Counted from the stretch's first letter, positions 8,688 to 18,605 are shown. The stretch: DNA of 64,000 nt from Bernardetiaceae bacterium (GCA_025056255.1 JANWVT010000001.1:124001-188000); one strand, 5' to 3'. The notes: generated by a model not told the origin, from the sequence alone. Made by a program: numbers and translations.

Positions 8688-8717
8688 CAAAAATACGGAC
8701 AAATTTGTCAGTTCCAA
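8688..8717 (-). promoter_or_regulatory. Promoter of the SRP RNA gene
   Basis: On the minus strand: TTG (plus 8715-8717), 19 bp, then TATTTTTG (plus 8688-8695). This is a full Bacteroidetes TTG-N17..23-TAnnTTTG promoter, about 5 nt from the predicted RNA start. Confidence 0.75.
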
Positions 8718-8811
8718 ACGCACAAGCCGAAATATTCGGGCTAACTTTGCCATCATTCTGGTTTACCTGTTTAGCTCGTTTATTGGCTGCTCCACCAAAT
8801 TCTTGCTTACT

Positions 8812-10497
8812 ATGCTACAACTGACAAGAGCACAAGAGTCACGCGCTGCTATAGAAAAACTGTACATAGAAATGCGCCATTTGTTCAATCGCGGTTTTTA
8901 TAAACCTTTTGGCGTATCGGGTCGAGAAATCAACGAAGCACTTATTTCGCTGCGCCCAGAGATTTACGGCTCCATTAACGACAATAAAAAAGTAGAACTT
9001 GATGGCTTGGTGTATGTAATTGACCGACTGCCAAAGGGCATAGAAGAATGTCGGTTCATTAAGTTTGTTTCAGAAGAAGGCTACTATGCCTCTGGCTTTC
9101 CAACCATTGTGCCGCCCAAACGCAAGCGTAACTGTTACCGCATAGACGAGGAGCAGATGTTCATGGAAATTACGCGCGGACGCAGTGAAATTTACGATAC
9201 ACTCACCCATTTGACTTTTTTGTACAATGAAGCGGAAAAAATTCGCCGCCGAGCCATCAATGAAAAAGGACAATACAGCCGAGAATGGTTGCAATTGGAA
9301 GCCATTGTAACTGGGCACACCGAAGAACAAAACAAAGAAGTCGCTTTTACTTACCTGAGTACTTTACTGGGGCGTACTTTTGATGAAACCAAACGCGCTT
9401 GGCAAAGACTGGCAGAAAATCCAAAAGCCAACAACGGACTTTTTCACATCGTGTACTGGATAGGCAAACTTGCTATTGAAGAATTTTTGCATGGCAAAGA
9501 CCGCGAAATTAGTTTCTCACCAGCACTGCGCGAACGAATTGGGCATCATATTTACGGAGAGCGGTGGGCAAAAAACATTAAACAGTTTTTGGCTGACAAT
9601 CAGCTAATTGAACGTCCGTTGCACATTATCAGTGCCAATCCGCATAGTGTACTGAACAGTTTGTATGCCTATGCAGCACTGCCAAAGCATTTCAACGGAA
9701 TGGATTTGGAGGCAATGGCATTGGAAATCAGCAAGCCTGAAAATCAGGAGTTGCGCGACGAAATCGAGTTTTTTGCCGAACAAAACGGAGGTTCGTTTCT
9801 TTACGAAAATTCAGGCGCCAACATACCTGTGCAAATTTTTGATACTACCTATTTGCTGCGCATCCCATTGCATCCTGCCATTCGCCTCAATCGCGAATAC
9901 ATAGAAACCTACAAGCCGGTTATTTTAGTAATGGACTATGCTTTTGGCGAACAAGCCTATGAAACTATGGATGAGCTGCTCAAACCGCACCAAAGTCCAA
10001 AGGGAAGTATATTGCTCAATGTAGCCTCCATTTCTATCATGGGTAAAGCCGGTATTTTGGAAGGGGACAAAGGCGACTTAATGATTCCAACGGCACATGT
10101 TTTCGAGGGCACTGCCGACAACTACCCATTTGATAATGAATTCACTGCTGCCGATTTTGAAGGTTGTGGTTTGCGTGTATTTGAAGGGGCTATGATAACC
10201 GTATTGGGAACATCGCTGCAAAACAAAGATGTACTTTCCTATTTCAAAAATTCTTCTTGGCGTGCCATTGGCTTGGAAATGGAAGGTGCCCATTACCAAA
10301 AAGCCATTCAAGCAGCTGCTAAAATTCGCAAAAATATTCGCCAAGATGTAGTATTGCGCTATGCCTACTATGCCTCTGATAACCCATTGGTAACAGGCAG
10401 CACATTAGCCTCTGGCAGCTTGGGTGCCATTGGTGTAAAACCTACTTACCTCATCACAGTTAAAATATTGGATAAAATCATAAACAAGCAACTATGA
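8812..10497 (+). CDS. DUF6909-like protein with nucleoside-phosphorylase-like C-terminal region
   Basis: 561 residues from ATG 8812 (MLQLTRAQESRAAI); the longer frame from 8680 would run through the SRP promoter and add 44 unlikely residues. I place it from memory with the uncharacterised DUF6909 family of Bacteroidetes, with moderate certainty. The N-terminal half (to about residue 270) is mostly helical. The C-terminal half looks like a nucleoside phosphorylase/AMP nucleosidase fold: LLNVASISIMGKAG, LMIPTAHVFEGTADNYPF, and GLEMEGAHYQKAI, where a Glu-Met-Glu-Gly stretch resembles the ribose-binding Met-Glu of that superfamily. No signal peptide. Activity unknown. Confidence 0.6.
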   Translation: MLQLTRAQESRAAIEKLYIEMRHLFNRGFYKPFGVSGREINEALISLRPEIYGSINDNKKVELDGLVYVIDRLPKGIEECRFIKFVSEEGYYASGFPTIVPPKRKRNCYRIDEEQMFMEITRGRSEIYDTLTHLTFLYNEAEKIRRRAINEKGQYSREWLQLEAIVTGHTEEQNKEVAFTYLSTLLGRTFDETKRAWQRLAENPKANNGLFHIVYWIGKLAIEEFLHGKDREISFSPALRERIGHHIYGERWAKNIKQFLADNQLIERPLHIISANPHSVLNSLYAYAALPKHFNGMDLEAMALEISKPENQELRDEIEFFAEQNGGSFLYENSGANIPVQIFDTTYLLRIPLHPAIRLNREYIETYKPVILVMDYAFGEQAYETMDELLKPHQSPKGSILLNVASISIMGKAGILEGDKGDLMIPTAHVFEGTADNYPFDNEFTAADFEGCGLRVFEGAMITVLGTSLQNKDVLSYFKNSSWRAIGLEMEGAHYQKAIQAAAKIRKNIRQDVVLRYAYYASDNPLVTGSTLASGSLGAIGVKPTYLITVKILDKIINKQL

Positions 10498-10780
10498 TTG
10501 GCAAATGCGGCTCAATCAGTTGGCTGTTGTCTATAAAGTGGGCTTATCGCTTTATGTTTGCATGGCGAATTTGCTTGTACGGCAACAAGCCGAACAGTAC
10601 TGTGCCTGTTTGACAGGGGTATGATGCAGCACAGTTGCGCGTATTCTTACAGGGAAGAAAAAACGCTGCCCTCTGGCATCCTCTCTTCCTACCAAAAAGG
10701 CAATCGTGCAGATACGAACAATAGCTTTCTATGCTTGGGCACATGTCTGCATGCGCAGCAAAGCAGCATCAAGTAGCAAT

Positions 10781-13700
10781 TCATATCAACAAGCCCATGA
10801 GCAAAACATCATCTACTTGTTCTTCCTTGCCCATCCACGAGTTCAGGTGCTCGGCGAAAGCATTTTCCTGCTGAGCAATTGGCAGGGCACTAATTTGCTG
10901 GCAAAGCTCGCGAAAATTTTTCAGCATGAGCTTATTCCTGCTTTCACCTCCAGTTTGGTCTGCATACCCATCTGTAAACAAGTATAGCACATCACCTGGT
11001 TGTACATCAATCAAATGACTGGTAAACAGTCGCTTGTGCTCTTTCTGGAACCCGCCTATGGATTGGCGGTCTGCTTTGTATTCAGTCAACACACCATTAT
11101 GCACCAAATAGAGCGAGTTTTTTGCTCCGGAGAACTGTACGGTACTTGCTGAAGGGTCATAAACAATCACTGCCATATCCATACCGTCTCGATTGCTGCC
11201 CTTCTCTTGTTGGAGCGCTTCTCTGATTCGCCGATGCATTTCATCGAGTAGCAATGCTGTATCGGGGTAGGGCTGCTCGGCAAAAATGTCGTTGAGGAAA
11301 GAGGCAGCCAACATGCTCATCATGGCACCGGGTACACCGTGTCCGGTACAATCTACTACCGCCACCATAATCTTGCCGTGTTTTTCTGCCAGCCAGTAGA
11401 AGTCGCCGCTAACAATGTCTCGGGGGCGATTCAAAATGAAATAACCGGAGAAGAAGCGCAGCAATTCTTCTGGGTCGGGTAGTATGGCATCTTGAATGCG
11501 GCGCGCATAACGGATACTGCTTTCAATATTTTCCTTTTGTATGTGTATTTGGTCGCGCTGCTGTTCTATTTCTTTATTTTGTTGTTGCACTTGTGCCAAA
11601 GTACGGCTAAGCGCATTGTTGAGGTCAAATAGCTGTTCGTTGGCATGGGCAAGTTCAGCAGACTTTTGTTGAATGAGCTCGTTTTGAGATCTGACGCGTG
11701 CTAAGGTGGCTTCTAGTTCTTGATTGGCTCGGCTGAGCTCTTGTGTGCGCAGGTTTACCAAATGGCTCAGTCTGGCTTTTTCCTGAGCCATCGCTTGTAA
11801 GCGCCATTCGCCTACGAGCCAAATAGCCAAAATGGCTAGCAAGATGTAGAGCACGTAAGCTACCACAGTTCGGTACCAAGGGGCTTTAATAGCAAAATGA
11901 TAGGCAGACTCGGTGCTAAGATTGCCAAAAACATCACGGGCTTGTACGCGAAATACGTAATGTCCCTCGGAAAGATTTACATATTCTCTGTATCGGTTAT
12001 TGTTCCATTCACTCCATTGTGTCTCTAAACCTTCTAATTTGTATCGGAATTGAGTGGCATGAGGGGCATTGTAGGCAGTAGCCGTAAAATCGAAACGAAT
12101 GCGATTCCACTCATATGACAAATCTGGACTAAAAGCAGCCAGTTGCTCAGCAATAGCCAGTCCTTCTTTAGAAGCAAAGTTGCCGTAAAAAATAGTGGAA
12201 TCTTGCCCAATGCTGACTTGTCGAATTAAGCTTTGAAAGGAGAATTGGTTGGAAAGGTTGGCTCGAGGTTCATACCGATAGATACTGTTAATATCGCTAA
12301 GCCAAATGGCAGTGCTGTCGCCTGTATAAATGGCTTGTGCAGCGTGTAAATCATCTAAACGCGCCAACGAACCCAGTTGATAGGTGTAGCCATTGTTGTT
12401 TTTTTGGAAAAAACCTATTTCTGTTTTGCCGTTGTAAATAGAAAAGAGCCAGATATTGCCTTTGGAGTCGGGGGTTGGCAGCAATACTTTACGTGCTTGC
12501 TGATTAACGGGTATATCGAAAGCTGCATCGGGGACAAACTTAGTGCCTTCGTATTTGTAGATGCCGCGTTCAGTAGCCACGCGAATCTGTCCTTGAATAA
12601 GGAACAAATGGTTGTCAATAAGCGACGGCAAGCCATCTGCGGTTGTCAAATGGCGGATACGGGGCTGCATGTTAAACTGATAGCTACTGCCCTTAGCAAA
12701 ATCTATCAGATAGATGCCATTGTTGAGCGAAGCTGCCCATAAGTTGCCATCTTTGTCTTCCTTTATGTGGCGGATGTCGTCGCGCAGTCCTTCCAATTTG
12801 CCCTCATCTATCCAGTTGCCATTTTTGCGGTAAATGCTTCGGATGCTATATGCCGAACCTACAAACACACGGTCGGGATCAACATGAGAGCGTTCAAAAC
12901 AAAAAATATTAGGGGGAGTGTCTTCATTGCCAATATTGATTATTGTTTCGTCGCGAAGCAGTTTAACTCCCATGAAAGTACCAACCAGTAAATCTTTCTC
13001 TACTGAAAGCAACGCCCAGCAGTCTAATTTATAACCCGGTACAGCTTCAAATTGGGCATCGTAGAAACGTTTTGTGGCGGCAGCATGTGTGAGTTCGCGT
13101 GGTGCAAGCCGAAAAAGCCCGCTGAGTGTAGCTATATACAGGCGTCCTTGGTGTTTGGTAATGGCATTTACCATCCCCTTATGTTGCTGAAACTGTTCGG
13201 TGTACAACTGAAACTCGGAAGGATACTCCATGCGTGCAATTCCGTTGTACATCCCCATCCACAACCCGTTTTGTCCGTCTTCGGCAAATGACAATACAAA
13301 ATCATCTGCCAGTCCGTTTCGCTTGTTACAGATAGTTAGCAACTTCCCTTGTTGGTCAATAATAAGTACGCCTACTCCCAGCATGCCAATAGCTAAGGTT
13401 CGCCGTGTTTTATCGCCTTTGAGCCAACAAGCATTGTAGCTTCTAAAATCGCGCAGCAACTCGTCGGCTTCGGTGTTCCATTTCACTACTTTGCCTTGTT
13501 GGGTAACGTAGAGCCCCATGTTCTGCACGCAAATCAGCAACTCCTGCTCTTCCCAAGGCAATACTTGGCTAATGAGCGCCGCTGAGAAAGCCTCTGTGTC
13601 TTTCACGGGCACCAATCGGCTACCTACCCATTTCATGAGCCCTTGGTCGCTTTGCTGCACATAAAACTGGTCTCGGACTGCATAGCCAAATGTAAAAAAT

Positions 13701-14200
13701 GAATTAGCAGGAACTGTTTGTATGTAGGGCTGCCCTTTGTTTTGTTTAAGAATAAAAATGAATTCATCGGTTTGAAAAAATACCCCTTCGCTAATGCAGT
13801 TAACTGTCCATACTTCACCAAACTTGCGTTTGTCTGGTGGAAGCAGGTCTTGTAGTTGCTTGTAGCGCATTTGCCCTAATGAATCTACTTGCAAAAAGCC
13901 AAAATGCCCTGTGCCACCAGCATAGATGCGCCCTTGTTTGTCTTTCGCCAACGACCGCACTGCTCCGTTGGTTTTGATTAGTTTCCAGTAGCTGCCGTCG
14001 TATTCTAAAATGCCATAGTCGTTGCCAAAGTACAAAATGCCTCGGTTATCTTGCACGATTGCCCAGTTGGCTAAGCCGGCTTTGTATTCTTTGGGAAAGA
14101 AATTGCGGATAAATGGCATTCCACGTTCATTGATTTGTCCGTATATACTGCTGGTAATGCCTAACCAAATTACAAGTGCAATGAAAATGTGGTTTGTCAT
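10781..14200 (-). CDS. Two-component-type propeller / Y_Y_Y / SpoIIE (PP2C) sensor phosphatase
   Basis: 1139 residues from ATG at 14198-14200 (MTNHIFIALVIWLG, a signal peptide); a longer frame starts at 14233. Order of regions: signal peptide; periplasmic seven-bladed-type propeller repeats to about residue 710 (e.g. DNRGILYFGNDYGILEYDG, GLWMGMYNGIARM); a Y_Y_Y domain (FRYKLEGLETQWSEW, GHYVFRVQARD); one membrane helix (VVAYVLYILLAILAIWL); a long coiled coil; and a cytoplasmic SpoIIE/PP2C phosphatase (IVSGDFYWL, VVDCTGHGVPGAMMSML, LFTDGYADQTGG) with the metal-binding aspartates. Family knowledge: such proteins sense an external signal and dephosphorylate an anti-sigma antagonist. No partner gene lies next to it. 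Confidence 0.9.
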   Translation of the reverse strand: MTNHIFIALVIWLGITSSIYGQINERGMPFIRNFFPKEYKAGLANWAIVQDNRGILYFGNDYGILEYDGSYWKLIKTNGAVRSLAKDKQGRIYAGGTGHFGFLQVDSLGQMRYKQLQDLLPPDKRKFGEVWTVNCISEGVFFQTDEFIFILKQNKGQPYIQTVPANSFFTFGYAVRDQFYVQQSDQGLMKWVGSRLVPVKDTEAFSAALISQVLPWEEQELLICVQNMGLYVTQQGKVVKWNTEADELLRDFRSYNACWLKGDKTRRTLAIGMLGVGVLIIDQQGKLLTICNKRNGLADDFVLSFAEDGQNGLWMGMYNGIARMEYPSEFQLYTEQFQQHKGMVNAITKHQGRLYIATLSGLFRLAPRELTHAAATKRFYDAQFEAVPGYKLDCWALLSVEKDLLVGTFMGVKLLRDETIINIGNEDTPPNIFCFERSHVDPDRVFVGSAYSIRSIYRKNGNWIDEGKLEGLRDDIRHIKEDKDGNLWAASLNNGIYLIDFAKGSSYQFNMQPRIRHLTTADGLPSLIDNHLFLIQGQIRVATERGIYKYEGTKFVPDAAFDIPVNQQARKVLLPTPDSKGNIWLFSIYNGKTEIGFFQKNNNGYTYQLGSLARLDDLHAAQAIYTGDSTAIWLSDINSIYRYEPRANLSNQFSFQSLIRQVSIGQDSTIFYGNFASKEGLAIAEQLAAFSPDLSYEWNRIRFDFTATAYNAPHATQFRYKLEGLETQWSEWNNNRYREYVNLSEGHYVFRVQARDVFGNLSTESAYHFAIKAPWYRTVVAYVLYILLAILAIWLVGEWRLQAMAQEKARLSHLVNLRTQELSRANQELEATLARVRSQNELIQQKSAELAHANEQLFDLNNALSRTLAQVQQQNKEIEQQRDQIHIQKENIESSIRYARRIQDAILPDPEELLRFFSGYFILNRPRDIVSGDFYWLAEKHGKIMVAVVDCTGHGVPGAMMSMLAASFLNDIFAEQPYPDTALLLDEMHRRIREALQQEKGSNRDGMDMAVIVYDPSASTVQFSGAKNSLYLVHNGVLTEYKADRQSIGGFQKEHKRLFTSHLIDVQPGDVLYLFTDGYADQTGGESRNKLMLKNFRELCQQISALPIAQQENAFAEHLNSWMGKEEQVDDVLLMGLLI

Positions 14201-14583
14201 GCCTAAATTTAGCAGTAAAAAGTTGACCATCAAATTTACATTACAGATCGGCAGAAGTTTATTTTGCTAACTTTTAACAATCAAAAGCAGTGGCGCACAT
14301 ACATGTATTCTTTCCTCTCCGCCTATTGTTACAGTTTTCACAAATCTTTTGCAAGCAAGAACACACAAAAACAGTATCAAGAGTTAGTTTTCAGTCATCC
14401 AGTTATTGAGGTCGAGGCTATCAGCCGACCGCCCTTGTGCAGCCGCCGTTTTTTGTGTCCTCACAAGCAACTTTACTCAGCAAATTTGCAATGGCAATGA
14501 AAGCTCATTCTAAACTACTCAATTGCTTAACTTGCAGGTAAATTGATGCAATGTTTTTGTTTTACCGCTAACAATTAAATTTT
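14201..14583. other. 383-bp divergent spacer
   Basis: Lies between the start of the sensor phosphatase and the lipoprotein gene. It holds a short hairpin of the repeat family described at 22595-22650 (14453-14466, ttgtg-tcct-cacaa). Open frames in it look non-coding. No clear promoter. Confidence 0.5.
14453..14466. repeat. REP-like hairpin core, short copy
   Basis: 5-bp stem ttgtg/cacaa with the TCCT loop shared with the copies near 22595 and, more loosely, the spacer repeats near 34872, 39572, 41756 and 46556. Confidence 0.5.
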
Positions 14584-15258
14584 ATGAAACGCACATGGAA
14601 ATGCTCTCTGCTGATGCTAGCACTCATTTATTTGGAGGGAGCATGCAGCCATTCTAATACCGAAAACCAACAATCGATACAGGAAGCAGAACAAGTTGGG
14701 GTTACCAACTTGCTTGAAAAAGCATCAGACCTTGCAAAAGCAGCTGAGCAGTCTCAAAAAGCAGCTGATGATAGAGCAAAGCAGCGAATTGAACGCGGCG
14801 ATACTTTGGCAATGCCTTACACTGAGCTTGCCAAGTTTTTACCGAATGAACTAGATGGATTCAAGGCAGAAGGCGAACCGCAAGGTGAGTCGAGCAATAC
14901 CGCTGGTATGAGCGTTTCTTCTGCACGCAAGCGCCTACTTCGTGGAAAAGACTACCTCTACCTTGAAATAAGCGACTATAACGGTGGCGTCAATGTGGCA
15001 GCTCAAAATATATTAGCTATGTTTAGCATGGCTGCTGAAATTTCTATGGAAACTGGCGATATGCAACAGATTGGCTTTAAACAAGGCGAGGACATTAAGG
15101 GCTCTATTATATATCACAAAGGCAGGCAAGTAGCCGAACTGAGTGCCGTTATTGCCAACAGATTTCTGTTAAAAATGGAAGCCAACAACCAACAGGATGC
15201 AGAAAAATTAAAACAATACTTCCAGCAGTTGCCATTAGCCACTTTGGCCAGTCGTTAG
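14584..15258 (+). CDS. Putative lipoprotein of unknown function
   Basis: 224 residues. The N-terminal hydrophobic stretch WKCSLLMLALIYLEGAC followed by SHSNTENQQ suggests a lipoprotein signal with Cys21, although position -3 (Glu) is not ideal for a lipobox. A charged, helical middle (EKASDLAKAAEQSQKAADDRAKQR) is followed by a compact C-terminal domain of about 140 residues with no family I recognise. Its 3' end overlaps the convergent recN gene by 4 bp. Confidence 0.65.
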   Translation: MKRTWKCSLLMLALIYLEGACSHSNTENQQSIQEAEQVGVTNLLEKASDLAKAAEQSQKAADDRAKQRIERGDTLAMPYTELAKFLPNELDGFKAEGEPQGESSNTAGMSVSSARKRLLRGKDYLYLEISDYNGGVNVAAQNILAMFSMAAEISMETGDMQQIGFKQGEDIKGSIIYHKGRQVAELSAVIANRFLLKMEANNQQDAEKLKQYFQQLPLATLASR

Positions 15259-16913
15259 TGATACATGGCAAGCAGTTCTCGCGCACTTTGGTAGGCAGTT
15301 TCAGAAGGAGTGGCACCACCTATCATTTGGGCAATTTCACTAACGCGCTCCTCGTAGCTCAACTGGCGAATGCAGCTAACAGCTCGCTCAGCCGTGTTGT
15401 CTTTGTACACATAGTAATGCTGCTCGCCATTAGCCGCTGTTTGCGGTAGGTGGCTAATAACAAATAACTGATGCTTTTTAGACATCTGCCGCAACATTTT
15501 GCTGACTTTAATAGCAATTTCACCTGAAATACCAGTATCAATTTCATCAAAAATAATGGTAGGTAGGGCGGTTTTATCTGCCAGTATGTATTTGAGACAA
15601 AGCATCAAACGAGAGAACTCCCCGCCAGATGCTACATTTTTAAGTGGCTCGGGGCGAATACCCTTGTTGGCACTGAACAAGAAGTTTACTGCATCGGTGC
15701 CATGAGCAGCCGGAGCAATGCTATGTAACCGAATCTCTAAACGCGCATTAGGCATACCTAACTCGCCAAGCAAGTGGTTAGTTTGCTGAGCCATCGGTTC
15801 AGCAGCAGCGCGACGGCTTGCACTCAAAGCAGCAGCAGCAGCTTGCATAGCACTTTGGGCAGCCTGCAGCGCGCTGCGTGCATCGGCAATAGCCTCGTCT
15901 AAATGGTGTGTCAAGTTCAATTTCTCGGCAAGCTGGTTGCGAATAGCAATTAGCTCGTTTACTGTACTGACACCATGTTTTTTTTGTAGTGTGTAGAGCT
16001 TATCTAAATGCGTTTTCAAGTAATAAGCGCGCTCTTCGTCAAAAAATAGAGCATTGAGTTCGCTGTTAATTTCAGAGACTATGTCGCGTAATTCAATGAA
16101 CAGGCTTTCAAGCCGAGAAGCAATAGTTTGATAGTGCGATGAGTAGCCAACAATTTTTTTAGCTTCGCTCAAAGCAGTCCGCACCGTATTTTCAGCAGCA
16201 TTATCATCCTCGGCGAGCAGTTGCATCATTAGTGCCAGTTGATTGTTGATAGCTTCCATATTTTCTAACCGTTCGAGTTCCTGTTCCATATCTTCCTGTT
16301 GCATTTCCTCGAGCGGCAGCTGCTGTAGTTCTGCCAACAGATACTGGTGGTAGTCTGCCTCTTTGCGAAGGGTTTCTGCTTGGGCAAGTAGTTTTTGCAA
16401 ATGTTGCTCGGCGTTGCGCCACTGTTGGTAGGTTTGCGTGTAGGCTTGTATAAGCGGCTGATGTTGAGCAAAAGTATCTAACAATTGGCGTTGAAAATCG
16501 TCTGCTGCCAGTAGCAGCGTATCGTGCTGACTGTGAATATCTATCAAACGGCTGCCAATTCGGCGCAATATTTCTAATGTGACAGGTGTGTCGTTAATAA
16601 AAGCACGCGACTTACCAGTAGGACTAATCTCGCGCCTAATGGTACAGTGCCGGTCAAAATCAAGGTCGGCTTCTTCAAAAAGGGATTGCAGTTGATACTG
16701 CCCCACATCAAAATGTCCTTCTACAACACACTTTTCACCTGCATCTGAAAGAGTTTTAGAATCAGCGCGGTCGCCCAGCAGCAAGCCAATTGCCCCCAAC
16801 AGAATGGACTTGCCCGCTCCGGTTTCACCGGTGATGATGTTAAGATGCTCCGAAGGACTGATGGCTAATTGCCGAATCAGTACGTAATTTTTAATAATCA
16901 GGTGTTTCAGCAT
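15255..16913 (-). CDS. recN: DNA repair protein RecN
   Basis: 552 residues, normal RecN length. SMC-like ATPase acting in recombinational double-strand break repair. Walker A is GETGAGKSILLGAIGLLLGD near residue 30, followed by ISPTGKSRAFIND. A central coiled coil spans roughly residues 160-360. The C-terminal signature VASGGEFSRLMLCLKY and Walker B TIIFDEIDTGISGEIA are intact. Start at 16913 gives MLKHLIIKNYVLIRQL, the canonical N-terminus. Confidence 0.96.
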   Translation of the reverse strand: MLKHLIIKNYVLIRQLAISPSEHLNIITGETGAGKSILLGAIGLLLGDRADSKTLSDAGEKCVVEGHFDVGQYQLQSLFEEADLDFDRHCTIRREISPTGKSRAFINDTPVTLEILRRIGSRLIDIHSQHDTLLLAADDFQRQLLDTFAQHQPLIQAYTQTYQQWRNAEQHLQKLLAQAETLRKEADYHQYLLAELQQLPLEEMQQEDMEQELERLENMEAINNQLALMMQLLAEDDNAAENTVRTALSEAKKIVGYSSHYQTIASRLESLFIELRDIVSEINSELNALFFDEERAYYLKTHLDKLYTLQKKHGVSTVNELIAIRNQLAEKLNLTHHLDEAIADARSALQAAQSAMQAAAAALSASRRAAAEPMAQQTNHLLGELGMPNARLEIRLHSIAPAAHGTDAVNFLFSANKGIRPEPLKNVASGGEFSRLMLCLKYILADKTALPTIIFDEIDTGISGEIAIKVSKMLRQMSKKHQLFVISHLPQTAANGEQHYYVYKDNTAERAVSCIRQLSYEERVSEIAQMIGGATPSETAYQSARELLAMYH

Positions 16914-17016
16914 GGCTGTATTAGATGTGATGCCGATTGAAGCAAGCGCTGCACCTTTGTAGCCGGAAAAAGCTACTTAACAAAGTTAAACAAGCAAAAT
17001 CAATAAAAAATATATG

Positions 17017-17655
17017 CTACTTTTTGAATGTAGCAACATAAGCAGCTACTGCCCGAATATCCTGCTCGGAAAGAGCTTTTTTGTACTTGGGCATGGCATT
17101 TTTGCCATTGGTGATAATGTAAATGGTTTCTTGCAAAGAAAGCTGGCTGTTAGCCAAATTCTTAGCTCCTGCTGCTCCTAATGCTCCGTCGGCACCGTGG
17201 CAAGCTATACAATTGGCTTGGTAAATAGCCTTGCCGTGCAATTGTATGTCGTAGTTAGCTTGAGTAGCATCGGTGATAACATTTTCCGCCAAGGGTTTAG
17301 CCGGAGCGTTGCGGCTCATTTCTGCCAATCCGTACGAGGCAAGCAATAAGGCAAAAGACAAACTTGCCAACGCTTTATTGCTTCGCTTAAAACCGATTAC
17401 AGCCAAAGGAATGGAAGCAAAAACAGCCACTATTTTTATCCACACGTACGGATGAATTTCCGGCAACTGAAACAACATAACCGCGCCAGTAAGCAGAAAC
17501 AGTACACTAATGACTATTTCAGGAATGCGCATTATCGTCTTAAAACGCTCTAAAAGTTCAGTTTTATTTGCTAACAACAGCGCTGTTTTGCCCAGATAAA
17601 TCAATATGAACAAAATGACAACCAGTTTGTGTGTGTGCAATAGTCCGGTGAACAT
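17017..17655 (-). CDS. Membrane protein with C-terminal c-type cytochrome domain (SirB-like N-terminus)
   Basis: 212 residues from ATG at 17653-17655 (MFTGLLHTHKLVVILF); a frame extension to 17715 adds 20 doubtful residues. Four hydrophobic helices occupy residues 1-125 (LVVILFILIYLGKTALLL, ISVLFLLTGAVMLF, WIKIVAVFASIPLAVIG, ASLSFALLLASYGLA), resembling the SirB family. A c-type haem domain follows, with heme-binding CIACH and axial Met in NGKNAMPKYKKALSE. It should sit in the cytoplasmic membrane with the haem outside. Function is probably electron transfer. Upstream divergent SPFH gene starts 90 bp away. Confidence 0.8.
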   Translation of the reverse strand: MFTGLLHTHKLVVILFILIYLGKTALLLANKTELLERFKTIMRIPEIVISVLFLLTGAVMLFQLPEIHPYVWIKIVAVFASIPLAVIGFKRSNKALASLSFALLLASYGLAEMSRNAPAKPLAENVITDATQANYDIQLHGKAIYQANCIACHGADGALGAAGAKNLANSQLSLQETIYIITNGKNAMPKYKKALSEQDIRAVAAYVATFKK

Positions 17656-17744
17656 AACATGAAAGATTTTACAGGATTTCCCCAAAAATACGCCATCAAC
17701 TGTTAAATTGGGCATGAAAAATTTTATACATTAAATTCTGAAAA

Positions 17745-18605
17745 ATGAAAAGAGGTCTCATTTTTTTGGCTGTAGTGGCTCTTATAGCTACTGTTGGATT
17801 CTCCACCATTTCTTGCACACGGATTGATGCGGGATACGTAGGCATCAAAGTAAACCTATATGGACAAGATAAGGGCGTACAAGACATTACAGAAGTAACT
17901 GGAATGGTTTGGTACAACCCCATCACAACAGCTATTTATGAGTTTCCTACCTTTGTGCAGCACAAAGTTTGGTCAGCTGATATTACCGAAGACAGTCCTG
18001 TCAATGAAGAATTCACGGTTACTACGCGCGACGGTTTGAGCCTTTCGTTCGATGTTGGTTTAGACTACAAAGTGATTCCAGAGCGCGTGCCAGATATTTT
18101 TCGCACCTATCGCAAAGATTTGCGTCAAATTACCAACGAATTTATCCGTACAATGGTGCGCAATGCACATAACAGTGTTGCTTCCACCTACACAGCTGAG
18201 GATATGGTCTCTAAACGCGGTAGTTTTGAAGCAGAAGTAGAAAATATTCTGCGCCAAGAAATGCAAAAAGCCGGCTTTGAAGTGCAACAAGTAGGCATTA
18301 TCGGAAAAATAAGGATGCCACCTACACTGGAAGAAGCCGTGAACGCCAAAATTAAGGCTGTACAAGACGCCATTCGGGCAGAAAATGAAAAGCAACGCAT
18401 CATTGCCGAAGCACAAAAAAATATAGAACAAGCCAAAGGCGAGGCAGAAGCTATTCGCATTCGAGCAGAAGCAGAGGCAAATGCTAACAAGCTGATTACC
18501 AGCACCCTCTCTCCACTGCTGTTGCAAAAAATGTACATCGAGAAGTGGGATGGCAAACTTCCTGTGTATGGGCAAGCGCCTCAGTTATTTAAAAATATTG
18601 ATTAA
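17745..18605 (+). CDS. SPFH/prohibitin-family membrane protein
   Basis: 286 residues. The N-terminus KRGLIFLAVVALIATVGFSTISC is a membrane segment or lipoprotein signal ending at Cys24. The SPFH domain follows (YVGIKVNLYGQDKGVQ, ITEDSPVNEEFTVTTRDGLSLSFDVGLDYKV), and a helical, Ala/Glu-rich flotillin-like stretch lies at about residues 215-250 (ENEKQRIIAEAQKNIEQAKGE). Family knowledge: forms membrane-scaffold oligomers, often with FtsH-type proteases. The neighbouring beta-barrel gene follows after 80 bp. Confidence 0.9.
   Translation: MKRGLIFLAVVALIATVGFSTISCTRIDAGYVGIKVNLYGQDKGVQDITEVTGMVWYNPITTAIYEFPTFVQHKVWSADITEDSPVNEEFTVTTRDGLSLSFDVGLDYKVIPERVPDIFRTYRKDLRQITNEFIRTMVRNAHNSVASTYTAEDMVSKRGSFEAEVENILRQEMQKAGFEVQQVGIIGKIRMPPTLEEAVNAKIKAVQDAIRAENEKQRIIAEAQKNIEQAKGEAEAIRIRAEAEANANKLITSTLSPLLLQKMYIEKWDGKLPVYGQAPQLFKNID

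Noticed and set aside
8680-8811. Longer start of the DUF6909-like gene
   Set aside because: It covers the SRP promoter on the other strand and adds residues with no domain character.
14264-14500. Open frame in the spacer between the sensor phosphatase and the lipoprotein gene
   Set aside because: No recognisable motif, poor composition and it includes a repeat core; judged non-coding.
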